A DNA stretch of 64,000 nucleotides from Thermophilibacter provencensis (GCF_900128445.1 NZ_LT671417.1:877547-941546); one strand, 5' to 3'; positions 26,514-36,324 are shown, counted from the first letter of the stretch. The notes: a model not told the origin generated them from the letters alone. Program-made: numbers and translations.

Positions 26514-26889
26514 GTTCCGCACCCGCAAAACCCGCCGCGAGGCCAAAGCGGGCGGCGGCCCGGGCGACGATCCCGGCGGAACGGATTCGCAGCAGCGGCC
26601 ACGCGCCCGCGGAGGGGTCGCCGCCCCGTGGGCGGTAGACGATCTTCTTGATGGCATGGACGCTCAGCCCGTGCCGGTCCGCCAAGTCCGCGATCGACGC
26701 GCCCTCGGAGCGCTCCTCGCGGATCAGCCGGTTCCTCCTCTCGAGCTCGTCCCTGTATCCGCTCGCCTCGCCCCACCTCCTCCTGCCGCCCTCGTCCCTC
26801 GGGACGTACAGGCAGCCCCCGGGGACGACCTTCTGGAGCTCCCTGACCAGCGGCTCCGGGAGCACCTCGCGCGCGTTCACGTACCTCAC
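26428..26889 (-). CDS. CD3324-like helix-turn-helix protein with extended C-terminus
   Basis: The first 85 or so residues (VRYVNAREVLPEPLVRELQK, GGCLYVPR, IADLADRHGLSVHAIKKIVY) match CD3324-family proteins, small Mor-like HTH proteins of unknown role. The GTG start at 26889 overlaps the MATE stop (GTGA). Family members normally stop soon after the HTH; here the frame continues about 60 residues into the antisense of the TetR gene, so the natural stop may have been lost or the tail may be non-functional. Confidence 0.65.
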   Translation of the reverse strand: MRYVNAREVLPEPLVRELQKVVPGGCLYVPRDEGGRRRWGEASGYRDELERRNRLIREERSEGASIADLADRHGLSVHAIKKIVYRPRGGDPSAGAWPLLRIRSAGIVARAAARFGLAAGFAGAEPNRTPRRSWRRSWRRSSRRWRPRGARFD

Positions 26890-28229
26890 GAGGCCGCCCT
26901 CTCGCCGGCGCCCGCCCCGGGCCTCGCCCCGCGGGCGTACCGCCGCAGGTACGCCGCCCCGACGGCGCACGGCAGCGCGGGCGAGAGCGCCTGCGCGGCG
27001 AGGACGCCCGGGTAGCCGAGGGCGGGCACGAGAAGAACGGCGAGCCCCACGCGGACCACCACGGCGTCGAGCAGGGCGTTCACCGCCGCCAGCCGCGGCG
27101 CTCCCGTCGCCTGGGCGAAGGAGTCGAGCGCGTACATGGCGGCGTAGGCGAGGCTGTTCGCCGAGCAGCAGGCGCGCAGGTAGAGCACGCCCGCGGCCAC
27201 GGCCTCCGGGTCGTCCGCGAAGAGGCCCACGAGCTGCGGGGCCAACGCCTGGACGAGAAGGACCACGAGCGCCGTGGCCCCCACCGAGACGGCGAGGCCG
27301 GCCCGGGCGTAGGCGAGCGCGCGCCGCCGGTCGCCGGCGCCCTCGCAGCGCGCCGCGGCGGCCGAAACCGCCTGCCCGGCGGACCACACGGGCATCCCGG
27401 CGAGCGTGTTGGCCTTGGTGGCCGCCCCCGCGCCGGCCACGACCGCCGTGCCGAAGGCGTTGGTCATGGAGGTGATCGCGAGGTACGAGAGGTTCACGAC
27501 GACCTGCTGGAAGGCCGCCGGCGCGGCGACGCGGGCGAGCGCCGAAAGGTCGCGGGCTCGGGGGCGCGCCGGCAGCGCCGAGCCGCGCCTCCCGGCGAGC
27601 ACCGCCAGGGAGAGCGCCGCGGCGAGCGAGGACGCCGCCGTCGAGGACCACGCCGTCCCGGCGACGCCGAGCGCGGGCACGAGCGCGACGCCGCCCGCGC
27701 AGTTCACCGCGGCGACGGCGACTGCGAGCCACATCGGGGTGCGGGCGTCACCGCGGGCGCGCATGACGGCGCCGGCGGCGGAGAGCAGGAAGGCGCCGGG
27801 CAGCCCCGCCGCCCAGACCCGCGTGTACGCCGCGGCGTCCGTGAGCGCGTCTGCCGGGACGCCGAGTGCGCCGTAGAGCGGGCCGGCGAGGACCGCGCAG
27901 GGCAGCGCGACGGCGGCCGAGAGCGCGATTGCCGCGAGGAGCGCCGCCCCCTCCGCACGGGAGGCGCCGCGGGGGTCGCCCGCCCCGAGGCGGCGCGAGA
28001 CGAGCACCGTGGCGCCCACGGAAAGGCCGAGCGAGAGCGAGTTGGCCACGAAGCCGACCATCGTGGCGTTGGCGAGCGCGGCGAGCCCCCGCTCCCCGAC
28101 GAACGCCCCCACGACGAGCATGTCCACGACCTGGTCGGCGGACTGCAGGAGGTTGGCGCCGAGCGCCGGCAGCGCGAAGCGCGCGAGGTTCGCGGCCGGG
28201 CGGCCGCGAAGGAAGTCTATTTCCCTCAT
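26886..28229 (-). CDS. MATE-family efflux transporter
   Basis: A 447-residue membrane protein with about 12 helices in two homologous halves. It has the family opening (LARFALPALGANLLQSADQVVDMLVVG), the PGAFLLSAAGAVMRARGD motif and the second-half match TNAFGTAVVAGAGAATKANT. Such proteins expel cationic drugs using Na+ or H+ gradients. The ATG at 28229 follows AAAGGAAAACCCA. It is co-transcribed with the CD3324-like gene by a 4-base overlap. Confidence 0.88.
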   Translation of the reverse strand: MREIDFLRGRPAANLARFALPALGANLLQSADQVVDMLVVGAFVGERGLAALANATMVGFVANSLSLGLSVGATVLVSRRLGAGDPRGASRAEGAALLAAIALSAAVALPCAVLAGPLYGALGVPADALTDAAAYTRVWAAGLPGAFLLSAAGAVMRARGDARTPMWLAVAVAAVNCAGGVALVPALGVAGTAWSSTAASSLAAALSLAVLAGRRGSALPARPRARDLSALARVAAPAAFQQVVVNLSYLAITSMTNAFGTAVVAGAGAATKANTLAGMPVWSAGQAVSAAAARCEGAGDRRRALAYARAGLAVSVGATALVVLLVQALAPQLVGLFADDPEAVAAGVLYLRACCSANSLAYAAMYALDSFAQATGAPRLAAVNALLDAVVVRVGLAVLLVPALGYPGVLAAQALSPALPCAVGAAYLRRYARGARPGAGAGERAAS

Positions 28230-28260
28230 TGGGTTTTCCTTTGCACGATCGAGACGAATA

Positions 28261-28286
28261 GGGCCGCGGCAGCGAAGCCGCGGCCC
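28261..28286. terminator. Hairpin upstream of the MATE gene, 10-bp perfect arms
   Basis: GGGCCGCGGC/GCCGCGGCCC around AGCGAA lies 32 bases ahead of the MATE start, in its 5' leader. There is no T run, so it may be an attenuator or RNA element rather than a plain terminator. The rest of the gap to 28635 holds no convincing gene. Confidence 0.45.
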
Positions 28287-28635
28287 CAGGACTCGAACCG
28301 TGCGCGCACGAAGACATGGGCCGGCGGAAACCGGTCGCCAAAGTGCGCAGGTTGTACCGTCAGCTCCTCGCGACTTCCTGCCTAACATCACGGGGAGCGG
28401 CTCCAATCTGGAACTCGCCGATCTCGAGGTACAAGGGAGATTCCCTCCATCAGTGGGACACGCGTGCATTCTACCCTCACGCCCAGCTGATGACAACGGG
28501 GCGCCGGCGGGGCGGCGCGGTGAAACGTAATCGCGCAACCACAGTATTCAGATGTGCGCTCGATTCTAGATGGGAACGGTTCGGTCTGCGCGCCTGCAGC
28601 AAAATGAAATGGCCAAATCATGCGAGGGGACAAGT

Positions 28636-29061
28636 ATGAACATTCCAACTCGACAGGCGCTTCCACCCGAAAGCTACCTAATCCTTCTTGGCGCGTCACT
28701 CTGCGTCTTCAACTCTAACAACGCCTTCGTCATCGAGAACATCCTCAGAACAGACAGGTCGACCCTGGCCTGGCACGACCTCATCGACCTCGAGTCCGGT
28801 CAGTTAAAGCCCCACGTCGCACGCACCATCACGAAGGAGTCTGGCGACAGCGCCGTAGCGGACCTCTTCAACGAGGTCGTCTCCATGCGAAACCGTATCA
28901 TCCACAGCTTCCAGATAACCGCAGAGGATGGCACGCAGATGCTCGCCACCAAGGTCAAAAAGACGCACGAGCAGTTCCGCATCACAGAGGACTATCTCGT
29001 GTCGTTCCTCGAGAAGAACGAACGGCTTTCGAGCCTGCTGCACGAATACAGGGGATTCTAG
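28636..29061 (+). CDS. HEPN-like protein with RNRIIH motif
   Basis: A 141-residue, mostly helical protein of markedly lower GC than its surroundings. It contains VSMRNRIIHSF, matching the R-x4-H motif of HEPN domains, whose members often act as RNases in defence or toxin roles. ATG at 28636 follows GAGGGGA by five bases. No nucleotidyltransferase or antitoxin partner is adjacent. The motif is seen; nuclease activity is inference. Confidence 0.6.
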   Translation: MNIPTRQALPPESYLILLGASLCVFNSNNAFVIENILRTDRSTLAWHDLIDLESGQLKPHVARTITKESGDSAVADLFNEVVSMRNRIIHSFQITAEDGTQMLATKVKKTHEQFRITEDYLVSFLEKNERLSSLLHEYRGF

Positions 29062-29260
29062 CCTTGTAGCGAGCACCAGCTTTCACGGCGGGCGGAATAC
29101 CGCTTCGGGCCGCGGGCCAAAAACAGGAGTCGCGCTCGCTTTCCGCCCGCCGTGTCCCACGGGACAATAAAGGCGAGCTCAGGAAGGCAGAAGCGGCGCG
29201 CCGCCGGGTAACGGAAGATTGGAGCCGATATGGTCACGCTCGACATGGCCGAGAAGATCC

Positions 29261-29375
29261 GCGGGTGCTCGCCTCCCGTGCGGGGTGAGGGAGCGGAGCA
29301 CCCGCGGCGCCCGCGGTATGATTGGCTGGTGGGAGGGGCCGTCCGTGGGGATTAATCGGCGGGACGGCCCCTCCC
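29261..29375 (+). repeat. Second copy of the DUF4313 gene end plus hairpin (copy 4)
   Basis: Nearly identical to 21912-22016, with a roughly 10-base insertion after GAGCGG. The hairpin arms are perfect over 14 bases (29331-29344/29362-29375), enclosing GTGGGGATTAATCGGCG. No other part of the DUF4313 gene is present. In the gap 29062-29534 I see only this and a doubtful short frame at 29230. Confidence 0.85.
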
Positions 29376-29534
29376 GACCGCCGGCGCGCGTGCGCTTCGT
29401 CGACGGTCGGGAGGGAGCTCGGGAGAGCCCCCTCCCACCGGGACTCTTCATCCCGTTTGAAATGTTGCCTGCGGCGCCCGGAAAAAGAGCCGCCCTGAAA
29501 ACCACCCGTTGGGAGACTCGCTCGCCCATGTTGC

Positions 29535-29939
29535 TCAGCCCTCTGGCGCCAGGCGCTCTGAGAGCTTGCGGAACGAGTCCTCGGAGAGGCAGTGCTCCAT
29601 GCGGCAGGCCTCCGCCGAGGCGGTCTTCGCGTCCACACCGGACTCGACGAGCAGCCGCTCGAAGAAGCGGTGCTTGGCGAGGGTGGCCTCAGCAATGCGC
29701 CGGCCCTCCTCGGTCAGCCGCACGTCTCTCTCGACCACCTCCACTAAGCCCTCCGCAGCCAGGCTCGCGAGGGCCTTGGATACGCTCGCCTTGGAAAAGC
29801 TCAGGCGCTCGGCGATGTCGATGTTGCGGCAATGCCCGCACTCCCTCCGAATCGCCAGGATGGCTTCTACGTAGTCCTCGGATGACTTAGTTGTCGCCCT
29901 GTTTCGCAAGCCGCGGCCCGCATCGGCTTCATCCCTCAT
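29535..29939 (-). CDS. DtxR/MntR-type metalloregulator, cluster I
   Basis: A 134-residue winged-helix regulator (EDYVEAILAIRRECGHCRNI, then DIAERLSFSKASVSKALASL) followed by the dimerisation and metal-binding helices (RFFERLLVESGVD, EACRMEHCLSEDSF). The C-M-E-H-C arrangement suits Fe(II) or Mn(II) sensing. It has no SH3 domain, like MntR. It is the last gene of cluster I and probably controls the ABC/ECF genes upstream. The C-terminal coding DNA is identical over 74 bases to the paralogue at 39513. Confidence 0.9.
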   Translation of the reverse strand: MRDEADAGRGLRNRATTKSSEDYVEAILAIRRECGHCRNIDIAERLSFSKASVSKALASLAAEGLVEVVERDVRLTEEGRRIAEATLAKHRFFERLLVESGVDAKTASAEACRMEHCLSEDSFRKLSERLAPEG

Positions 29940-30247
29940 TCAAATCATCCTCTCGTTCGCCAAGTTCCTACAGGCGACACGGCTTCGCGGGCAGTCCGCT
30001 GCATGAGCCGACTCCACATCGGCGAAGACGATGGGGCTGGTCGACCGGCGATGCCGATCCCCTGTCGAAGAGAATCCTTGATCCGCTCCAGGCAGGAGGA
30101 GGGACTCTCGGGGAAGTCGGCAGGGATGCAGCGCTCTGCGCGGCGCACCTCCCGCGACACGCCTTTCGCACCCATCTCGGCATCGAGGAGCATCCGCCTT
30201 GCTTCGAACGAATCAGAAGGATTGCCTCCGGTCAGCCCTCGGCCGGC
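29940..30247. other. Gap between ABC genes and metalloregulator; no convincing gene
   Basis: A minus-strand frame at 29945-30193 (82 residues) is open but lacks recognisable features and a clear ribosome binding site. I see no good hairpin or operator. It may be the remains of a gene. Confidence 0.4.
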
Positions 30248-32005
30248 TCATGCCCTCGCATCCGCGCTCCCTTGCAGCGACCACTCGGCGCTTTCGGCCT
30301 GCAGGTGCACCATGCGCGCGAACAGGCCCCCGCGCTCGAGCAGATCGGCCGGCGCGCCCTTCTCGGCCACGCGCCCTCGGTCGAGCACGACCACGTGATC
30401 AGCCCCCATGACGGTGCGCATGCGGTGCGCGATGACGATCACGGTCTTGCCGGCGAGCAGCCGCGAGAGCGCACCTTGGACCTCGGTCTCGTTCTCCACG
30501 TCGAGGGATGCCGTCGCCTCGTCGAGCACCACGATGGGCGCGTCCTTCAGAAGCGCGCGGGCGATCGAGATGCGCTGGCGCTCGCCGCCCGAAAGGCGTG
30601 CGCCGTTCTCGCCGATCTTAGTGGCGTACCCCTCCGGCAGAAGGCTCGCGAAGCCGTCGCAGTTGGCGGCGCGGGCCGCGGCGAGCACCTCCTCGTCGGA
30701 GGCGCCCTCGCGCCCGATGCGGATGTTGTCCGCAACCGACTCGTCGAACAGCACGACGTCTTGGAACACCTGCGCGAAGTCGCCGAGCAGCACCTCGGGA
30801 TCCACGGTCGACACGTCCACGCCGCCCACGGACACGCGCCCCTCATCTGCGTCCCAGAAACGGCACGCGAGCTTCGCGCACGTCGATTTCCCCGAACCGC
30901 TCGGTCCCACGAGCGCGGTGACCTCGCCCTCCTTCGCCGTGAAGCTCACGTGCGACAACACCGTCTCGTCCGTGCCGCCATAGGAGAACGACACGTCCTC
31001 GAACACAACGTCGTGACCGCGCGGGCGAAAGTCCCTCGAACCCGTCATGGGACGCTCCGCAGCAAGCGCGTTGGTGCGGCGGATGGAGTGGCGCGTCTCC
31101 ATGAGCTCGATGCTCGACTGGAGAACCACGTTGATCGGGTCGTACACGCGGGTGACGACAAGGAGGAACGCGAAGTAAGTGAGGAAGCCGACGTCTCCCG
31201 ACACGATGAGCGCCGCGCCGACGAGGATGGTGGTGGCGGTACCGAGCTTGAGGAACGCCTGTCCGGACAAGATCGTCGTGCCCGTTGCGAGCTCGGAGGC
31301 GACCTGTGCTCGCTCGAAGGCGGATAGCCGCCCGCGCAGACGGTCGAGGAATGCCTCGGAGCGGTTCGTCGCGCGGATCTCGCGCACGCAGTCGAGATAC
31401 TCCTGCACGCCGTCGATCATTTCGAGGCGGCGTGCCTCCTTCGCTGCTACTTTCCGGTTGGACAGCCCGCTCGTCGCCGCCATGATCGCCACCGCGACGG
31501 GAATCGGCCAGAACGCCGAGACGCCCAGCCGCCAGTCGAAGACGATCGCGAAGATGATGACGACGATGCTCGAGATGCCCGTGCCGAACAGCTGCGGCAC
31601 CACGTGCATGAACAACCGCTCCTGATCTGCGCAGTCCTTCATGATGGCGTTCGTAAGGTCGGACAGGTCGCGCTCGCCGAAAAACGACAACGGAAGCGTG
31701 CGCAGGTGCTCGGCGATGCCCTCGCGCTTACGAGCGCTCTCGTCGTAGACCGGACCGTAGGTGTTGCGATACTCGAGCAGCTGCGTTACCGCGACGAGCG
31801 CGAGCATAGCCGCCACCGCCACCAGGTACGGGGCGAGTTCCGGCAGGGGTACGCCCGCTTCGAGGTGCGCCGCGAAGTCGCCCACGAGCACGTACAGCAC
31901 GCACATCGGCGCCATGAGCGCGAGGTTGGCGATCGCGCAGAATGCCATACCCCGCCTGAAGGCGCGCCAGCCCTCTTCGGTGAGCCCAAGTGTCTTACGC
32001 AGCAT
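30248..32005 (-). CDS. Exporter-fold ABC transporter, cluster I second subunit
   Basis: A 585-residue half-transporter with six membrane helices then an ATPase domain ([30 protein letters not shown]-loop IAHRM). The ATG at 32005 overlaps the partner gene by 11 bases; an in-frame extension to 32131 lies inside that gene and is rejected. With its partner, metalloregulator and ECF genes, uptake or efflux of a metal chelate or tetrapyrrole is the best inference, by analogy with YbtPQ and IrtAB. Confidence 0.88.
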   Translation of the reverse strand: MLRKTLGLTEEGWRAFRRGMAFCAIANLALMAPMCVLYVLVGDFAAHLEAGVPLPELAPYLVAVAAMLALVAVTQLLEYRNTYGPVYDESARKREGIAEHLRTLPLSFFGERDLSDLTNAIMKDCADQERLFMHVVPQLFGTGISSIVVIIFAIVFDWRLGVSAFWPIPVAVAIMAATSGLSNRKVAAKEARRLEMIDGVQEYLDCVREIRATNRSEAFLDRLRGRLSAFERAQVASELATGTTILSGQAFLKLGTATTILVGAALIVSGDVGFLTYFAFLLVVTRVYDPINVVLQSSIELMETRHSIRRTNALAAERPMTGSRDFRPRGHDVVFEDVSFSYGGTDETVLSHVSFTAKEGEVTALVGPSGSGKSTCAKLACRFWDADEGRVSVGGVDVSTVDPEVLLGDFAQVFQDVVLFDESVADNIRIGREGASDEEVLAAARAANCDGFASLLPEGYATKIGENGARLSGGERQRISIARALLKDAPIVVLDEATASLDVENETEVQGALSRLLAGKTVIVIAHRMRTVMGADHVVVLDRGRVAEKGAPADLLERGGLFARMVHLQAESAEWSLQGSADARA

Positions 32006-33845
32006 GGCCGGTCCCCTTCCCCTCGATCTTCCACGAAACGCTCGTGCGGTAGTCTTCCCACATCCTCGCGTAGAGGCCGCCCGCCGCCGCAAGCTCGGCG
32101 TGCGTGCCCCGCTCAACGACGCGGCCCGCATCGAGCACGTAGATGGCGTCGGCGCCCACCACCGTCGACAGCCGATGCGCGATCATGAGCACCGTCTTGC
32201 CCTTCGCCAGGTGCGCGAGCGCCTGCTGGATGAGCGCCTCGTTCTCTGGGTCGGCGAAGGCCGTCGCCTCGTCGAGCACCACGATGGGCGCGTCTTTGAG
32301 GATCGCGCGGGCGAGAGCGATGCGCTGGCACTCGCCCCCGGAAAGATAGACCCCGTGCGCGCCCACCACCGTGTCGAGCCCCCGGGGAAGCTTCGCAACG
32401 ATGTCGTCGCAGCGCGCTGCGCGCACCGCGGCCTCGATCTCCCCGCGCGTCGCGTCGGGACGGGCCGCGCGGATGTTGTCAGCGATACTCATCTTGAACA
32501 GCCGGTCGTTTTGGAACACGAACGCCACGCGGTCCATGAGGTCCGCAAGCGGGATGTCGCGCACGTCGACGCCGCCGATGCTCACCGCCCCGTCTCCCAC
32601 GTCCCAGAACCTGGGCACAAGGCTCGCCGCGGTGGTCTTGCCGCTGCCGCTTGGGCCCACGAGCGCCACGGTGGCGCCGGCAGGCACGCGCAGCGACACG
32701 TCGGAGAGCGCCGGGCGGTCAGCGCCGGGGTAGGTAAACGTCACGTGGTCGAACGCGATGGAGCCGTCAACGGGCGTTCGGGTGCGCGCGGGGTCGGCAT
32801 CTTCCATGGCGGGTGCCTCGAGGATGCGCTCGATGCGCTCCACGGCGTCCTGGGCCTCGGTCAAAGCCTGCGAGGCGTACATCACCTTCGTCATCATCAT
32901 GGTCGTGAGCGCAGAGAAGACGACGTAGAAAAGGTAGTCGGAGAAAAACGCGGCGAAGTCCCCGGCGGCGAGCGCGAGCAGGATGCCCGCCGGCACGAGC
33001 ACGACGAACGTGGAGTTGATGGCCACGAGCTGCGCAACCTGCGGCCGCTCGCACAGGCGCACGTAGGCGCTTGCGAACTCGCGGTAGGCCCTGATCGATT
33101 CGCGGAACGTCGAAAACGAACGAACCGTCTGCTGGAACACCTTCACCACGGGAATGCCGCGAACGTACTCGACGGCGCCTTTGTTCATGCGGTCGAGCGC
33201 ATCCTGGTAGTTTTTCATGAACGTCATCATGTTGGTGTTCTCGTCGCCGCCGCCTCCGGCCATCATCCAGAACATGCACGCGGTCGACACCACCACGGGA
33301 AGGAGGCATACGAGCCCCATCACCCAGTCGACAGCGAACATGACGACGAGGTACGCCACGGGTGTGACGAGCGCGCCTACGAAATCGGGGATGCGGTGCG
33401 CGAGCACGCCTTCGGTCAGACCGGTCGCCCCTTCGATGACGCGGCGCAGCTCGCCAGTGGAGTGGGCGTCGAAGTACCCGAGCGGCACGCGGGAGAGATG
33501 CTCGAGCGCTGCCGCGCGCATGTTGGTCGCCGCGCGGAACGCGGCAAGATGCGTGCAGATGAGCCCTGCGAAGTAGACGATGAGCCCACCGAGTGCAAAC
33601 GCGAACGCCGCGAGCCCGTATCCCGCGGCGTTCGGGGCCGCCGACCAGTTGGGCGCCACCGCCACGAGATCGCGCAGAACGAACCACACGCACACGAGCA
33701 TGGCAATCGAGCAGAGCGCGTTCGCCCCCGAAAGCATGCACCCAAGCACCGTGAGCTTGCGATGACCGCCCGCGAACTCGAGCAGCCGCATGATGGGCGC
33801 GCGTCTTTTCGCGGCGGGCACACCTTCGCCAGTCTTCCGTCCCAT
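31995..33845 (-). CDS. Exporter-fold ABC transporter, cluster I first subunit
   Basis: A 616-residue half-transporter: six membrane helices, then an ATPase with Walker A GPSGSGKTT, signature LSGGECQR (Cys replaces the usual Arg) and Walker [17 protein letters not shown]. The ATAFAD form is typical of YbtP/Q-like siderophore transporters. The start at 33845 leaves a six-base gap after AAAGG; the ATG two codons upstream leaves none. A dyad TAATGTT/AACATTA at 33870-33893 lies upstream. Confidence 0.88.
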   Translation of the reverse strand: MGRKTGEGVPAAKRRAPIMRLLEFAGGHRKLTVLGCMLSGANALCSIAMLVCVWFVLRDLVAVAPNWSAAPNAAGYGLAAFAFALGGLIVYFAGLICTHLAAFRAATNMRAAALEHLSRVPLGYFDAHSTGELRRVIEGATGLTEGVLAHRIPDFVGALVTPVAYLVVMFAVDWVMGLVCLLPVVVSTACMFWMMAGGGGDENTNMMTFMKNYQDALDRMNKGAVEYVRGIPVVKVFQQTVRSFSTFRESIRAYREFASAYVRLCERPQVAQLVAINSTFVVLVPAGILLALAAGDFAAFFSDYLFYVVFSALTTMMMTKVMYASQALTEAQDAVERIERILEAPAMEDADPARTRTPVDGSIAFDHVTFTYPGADRPALSDVSLRVPAGATVALVGPSGSGKTTAASLVPRFWDVGDGAVSIGGVDVRDIPLADLMDRVAFVFQNDRLFKMSIADNIRAARPDATRGEIEAAVRAARCDDIVAKLPRGLDTVVGAHGVYLSGGECQRIALARAILKDAPIVVLDEATAFADPENEALIQQALAHLAKGKTVLMIAHRLSTVVGADAIYVLDAGRVVERGTHAELAAAGGLYARMWEDYRTSVSWKIEGKGTGHAA

Positions 33846-33869
33846 TTGCATCCTTTCCCTTGGCTTCCC

Positions 33870-33893
33870 TAATGTTTGCTTTGGATAACATTA
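33870..33893. promoter_or_regulatory. AT-rich dyad before the cluster I ABC pair
   Basis: TAATGTT and AACATTA are 10 bases apart in an otherwise GC-rich setting, 25 bases ahead of the start codon. A binding site for the metalloregulator or AraC protein is plausible. Confidence 0.4.
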
Positions 33894-33944
33894 AAACGAG
33901 ACATCCGAAAACATGGCCTTGTACGCTCGAAGTAAACGATTCAG

Positions 33945-33984
33945 AGGAAAAAGAGAGCTGCCGCCCCGAAATCGAGACGGCAGC
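33945..33984 (-). terminator. Terminator of the cluster I ECF operon
   Basis: On the minus strand GCTGCCG/CGGCAGC (7 bp) is followed by TCTCTTTTTCC. It lies about 105 bases after the S-component stop. Confidence 0.7.
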
Positions 33985-34089
33985 GATACGACCGCTTGCA
34001 CAGGCGGATGCCCAGCGTCAGCTGCAGGCGGCGTTCCCGACAGCGATTGGATGACGGACGCGCGGCGGCAGCGTTTGGAAGCGAGCGTC

Positions 34090-34698
34090 CTATGCCGCGA
34101 TGCGGGCGAAGTGCTTCTTGAAGACCTTCGCACCGAGCAAGCCGCCCACGATGGGGCCAACGACGCACAGTATGCCCGCGACGACGATGAGGGGGCTTTG
34201 CATGAACCCAACGAGAGTCTCGCCGTACTCGCGGCTCATACCGGACTGGACCACCATGTCGACGTAGGAGCTGCCCGCGAGAAACACCATCGACTCCTGG
34301 CCGACCCAGAAGCACAGCGTCCACACCGCGAACGCCGCGATGACCGCCGCCTTCGACCGTTTGCCTGCCGCCATGACGATCTCCGCCAGCGCGCCGCCCA
34401 CGACGACGCCCGCGGGCCCCGTCCACAGCATGCCGAGCAGAAGGCTCACGGCCGCCACGATGACCGACATGGCGAGCGTCGCGCCCGGCTTGGGCACGCG
34501 CGCGGCGAGATACATCCACACGATGCCGCCCGGGATCGCTCCGACGGCGTGCGTGAACCAGAACGTGTTCGCGTTCATGCCGAGAATCATCGCGAACGCG
34601 AAGAACACGATGAAGAGCAGCAGCCCGAAGATCGCGATGAAGATGAAGTCCTTGCCCTGGAGCTTCGCGCTCCCTTGGGCCGATGCCGCCGTTACCAT
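34090..34698 (-). CDS. ECF transporter S component, MptD-like, cluster I
   Basis: A 202-residue membrane protein with about six helices. It has the cytoplasmic opening KLQGKDFIFIAIFGLLLF and the closing block GGLLGAKVFKKHFARIAA, shared with the cluster II protein and typical of the Trep_Strep/MptD family of substrate-binding ECF subunits. The substrate is not established. The start at 34698 is set by AAAGGAGACGTC. It is last in the T-A-S operon. Confidence 0.8.
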   Translation of the reverse strand: MVTAASAQGSAKLQGKDFIFIAIFGLLLFIVFFAFAMILGMNANTFWFTHAVGAIPGGIVWMYLAARVPKPGATLAMSVIVAAVSLLLGMLWTGPAGVVVGGALAEIVMAAGKRSKAAVIAAFAVWTLCFWVGQESMVFLAGSSYVDMVVQSGMSREYGETLVGFMQSPLIVVAGILCVVGPIVGGLLGAKVFKKHFARIAA

Positions 34699-34794
34699 GT
34701 GAGACGTCTCCTTTCGTGAGGCAGCCGATACAGATGAGAGCGGCGCGGAGAAACGCATCTCCCGCCGTACGGTGCGGGCGCCCGCGTCGCGGGG

Positions 34795-36324
34795 TTAGCC
34801 GAACCCGAACAGCGCCCGCGCTCGGGGCGCGTTCGACGGTGTAAGGTCGAAGCGTTCCGCGATGCGGCCGTTCTCGAAGTGGGCTATTTCGTCGCACGTG
34901 GCGCATGCGAACTCGTAGTCGTGGGTGATGACGACGATGCAGCACCCCTGCTCCTTGAGCGCGTCGATCTGGGAGGCGATGCGCCGCATGTTCGCAAGGT
35001 CGAGCCCGCTTGTGGGCTCGTCGAGCACGAGCACGCGCGCGCCTTGGAGCATGCCCGCGGCGATGGCGAGACGCTGGCGCTGCCCGCCCGATAGCGAGAG
35101 CGGATGGCGCCCGCGGAACCGCTCGAGGCCGAAGTCGGAAAGCTTGGCGTCGACGATCGCCGCATCGTCCGTGGGGCAGGCGTCGCCGCCGTCGTGCCGG
35201 CGGCGGGCATCGAGCGCAAGGCGCAGCTCGCCCTCGACCGTATCACTGAACAGCTGATAGCCGCTTTCCTGCATGCCGAGGAACACCCGTCCCGCGCGAT
35301 CGCGGGCCGAAAGCGCCGTGCCGTCCACGCACACCTCGCCCGCCGCCTCGGCATGCAGGCCCGCAAGGCAGCGCGCGAACGTCGTCTTACCCACCCCGTT
35401 GCGCCCGATGAGAGCCACCGCGCACCCGGCCTGCGCGTCGAAGTTGCACCCCTTGACGACGAACGTGCCGCGCTTGCCGTAGCGGACGGCGAGGCCGCGC
35501 GTCGAGAGCACCGGCTCGCCGGAGGAGGCGAGGTCGTTCGGTGCCGCCGTGCGGGGCGCCACGCGCGCGATGTCCCACGCGCGCAGGCCCAACCGCTCGC
35601 GCTCAGCGCCGGGCATGCGGGAGAACTCCTCGGCGGCCAAGTCCGAGACGACCGCGCCGTCGCGCATGAGCGCGATGCGGTCGGCGACGCCCGCAAGCCA
35701 CCACAGGCGATGCTCGACGACAAGGACCGCCTTCCCCTCCTCTTTGAGCCGCACGATAACGTCGCGCAGCCGGAGCATGGCGCGCACGTCGAGCGCCGCG
35801 GTGGGCTCGTCGAACACGAAAACGGAGGGTTCCATGGCGTGCACCGACGCGACAGCGACGAGCTGCTTCTCACCGCCTGAAAGTGCGCGGATGTCGCGCT
35901 CGAGCAGGTGCTCGATCCCCAAAACGCGCACCGTCGCGTCGACGCGGGCGACGATCTTGTCGCGCGGGACGCCCATGTTCTCGCAGCCGAATGCGATCTC
36001 GGAAGTGGTGTCGAGGTTGAAAAACTGGCTGCGCGGGTTCTGGAACACGCTTCCCACCGCACACGACAGGTCGTCCATCTCCCAGTCCGCCACGCTGCGC
36101 CCGAACACGCGCACATCCCCAGCCCGATCGCCCGCGTACACGGCGGGGACGAGCCCGTTCACCATGCGCGCGAGCGTCGTCTTGCCGCACCCCGACGGAC
36201 CCGTGACGACCACGCATTCGCCTGGGCGCACGGCAAGCGACACCCCGTGCGCCGACGGCTCGCCGGCGGCGTCGTAGGTAAACCCCGCCTCGCGAAACTC
36301 GACAGCCGCATCGCGCCCACTCAT
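34795..36324 (-). CDS. ECF transporter ATPase, two fused domains, cluster I
   Basis: A 509-residue protein holding two ABC ATPase domains. The first has Walker A GPSGCGKTT, Q-loop VFQNPRSQFF and LSGGEKQ; the second has GRNGVGKTT, LSGGQRQR and VLVLDEPTSGLD. This is an EcfA-A' fusion. The ATG at 36324 overlaps the T-protein stop (ATGA). It would power uptake by the S component and T protein. VFQNPRSQFFNLDTTSEIAFG is an ECF hallmark. Confidence 0.9.
   Translation of the reverse strand: MSGRDAAVEFREAGFTYDAAGEPSAHGVSLAVRPGECVVVTGPSGCGKTTLARMVNGLVPAVYAGDRAGDVRVFGRSVADWEMDDLSCAVGSVFQNPRSQFFNLDTTSEIAFGCENMGVPRDKIVARVDATVRVLGIEHLLERDIRALSGGEKQLVAVASVHAMEPSVFVFDEPTAALDVRAMLRLRDVIVRLKEEGKAVLVVEHRLWWLAGVADRIALMRDGAVVSDLAAEEFSRMPGAERERLGLRAWDIARVAPRTAAPNDLASSGEPVLSTRGLAVRYGKRGTFVVKGCNFDAQAGCAVALIGRNGVGKTTFARCLAGLHAEAAGEVCVDGTALSARDRAGRVFLGMQESGYQLFSDTVEGELRLALDARRRHDGGDACPTDDAAIVDAKLSDFGLERFRGRHPLSLSGGQRQRLAIAAGMLQGARVLVLDEPTSGLDLANMRRIASQIDALKEQGCCIVVITHDYEFACATCDEIAHFENGRIAERFDLTPSNAPRARALFGFG

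Noticed and set aside
28277-28330. tRNA-like T-arm (GGTTCGAGTCC on the minus strand) beside a strong hairpin
   Set aside because: The T stem pairs only two bases and no acceptor, D or anticodon arm can be built around it.
29945-30193. 82-residue minus-strand frame in the gap before the metalloregulator
   Set aside because: No recognised motif, weak start context and a composition typical of chance frames here; noted only as part of the gap.
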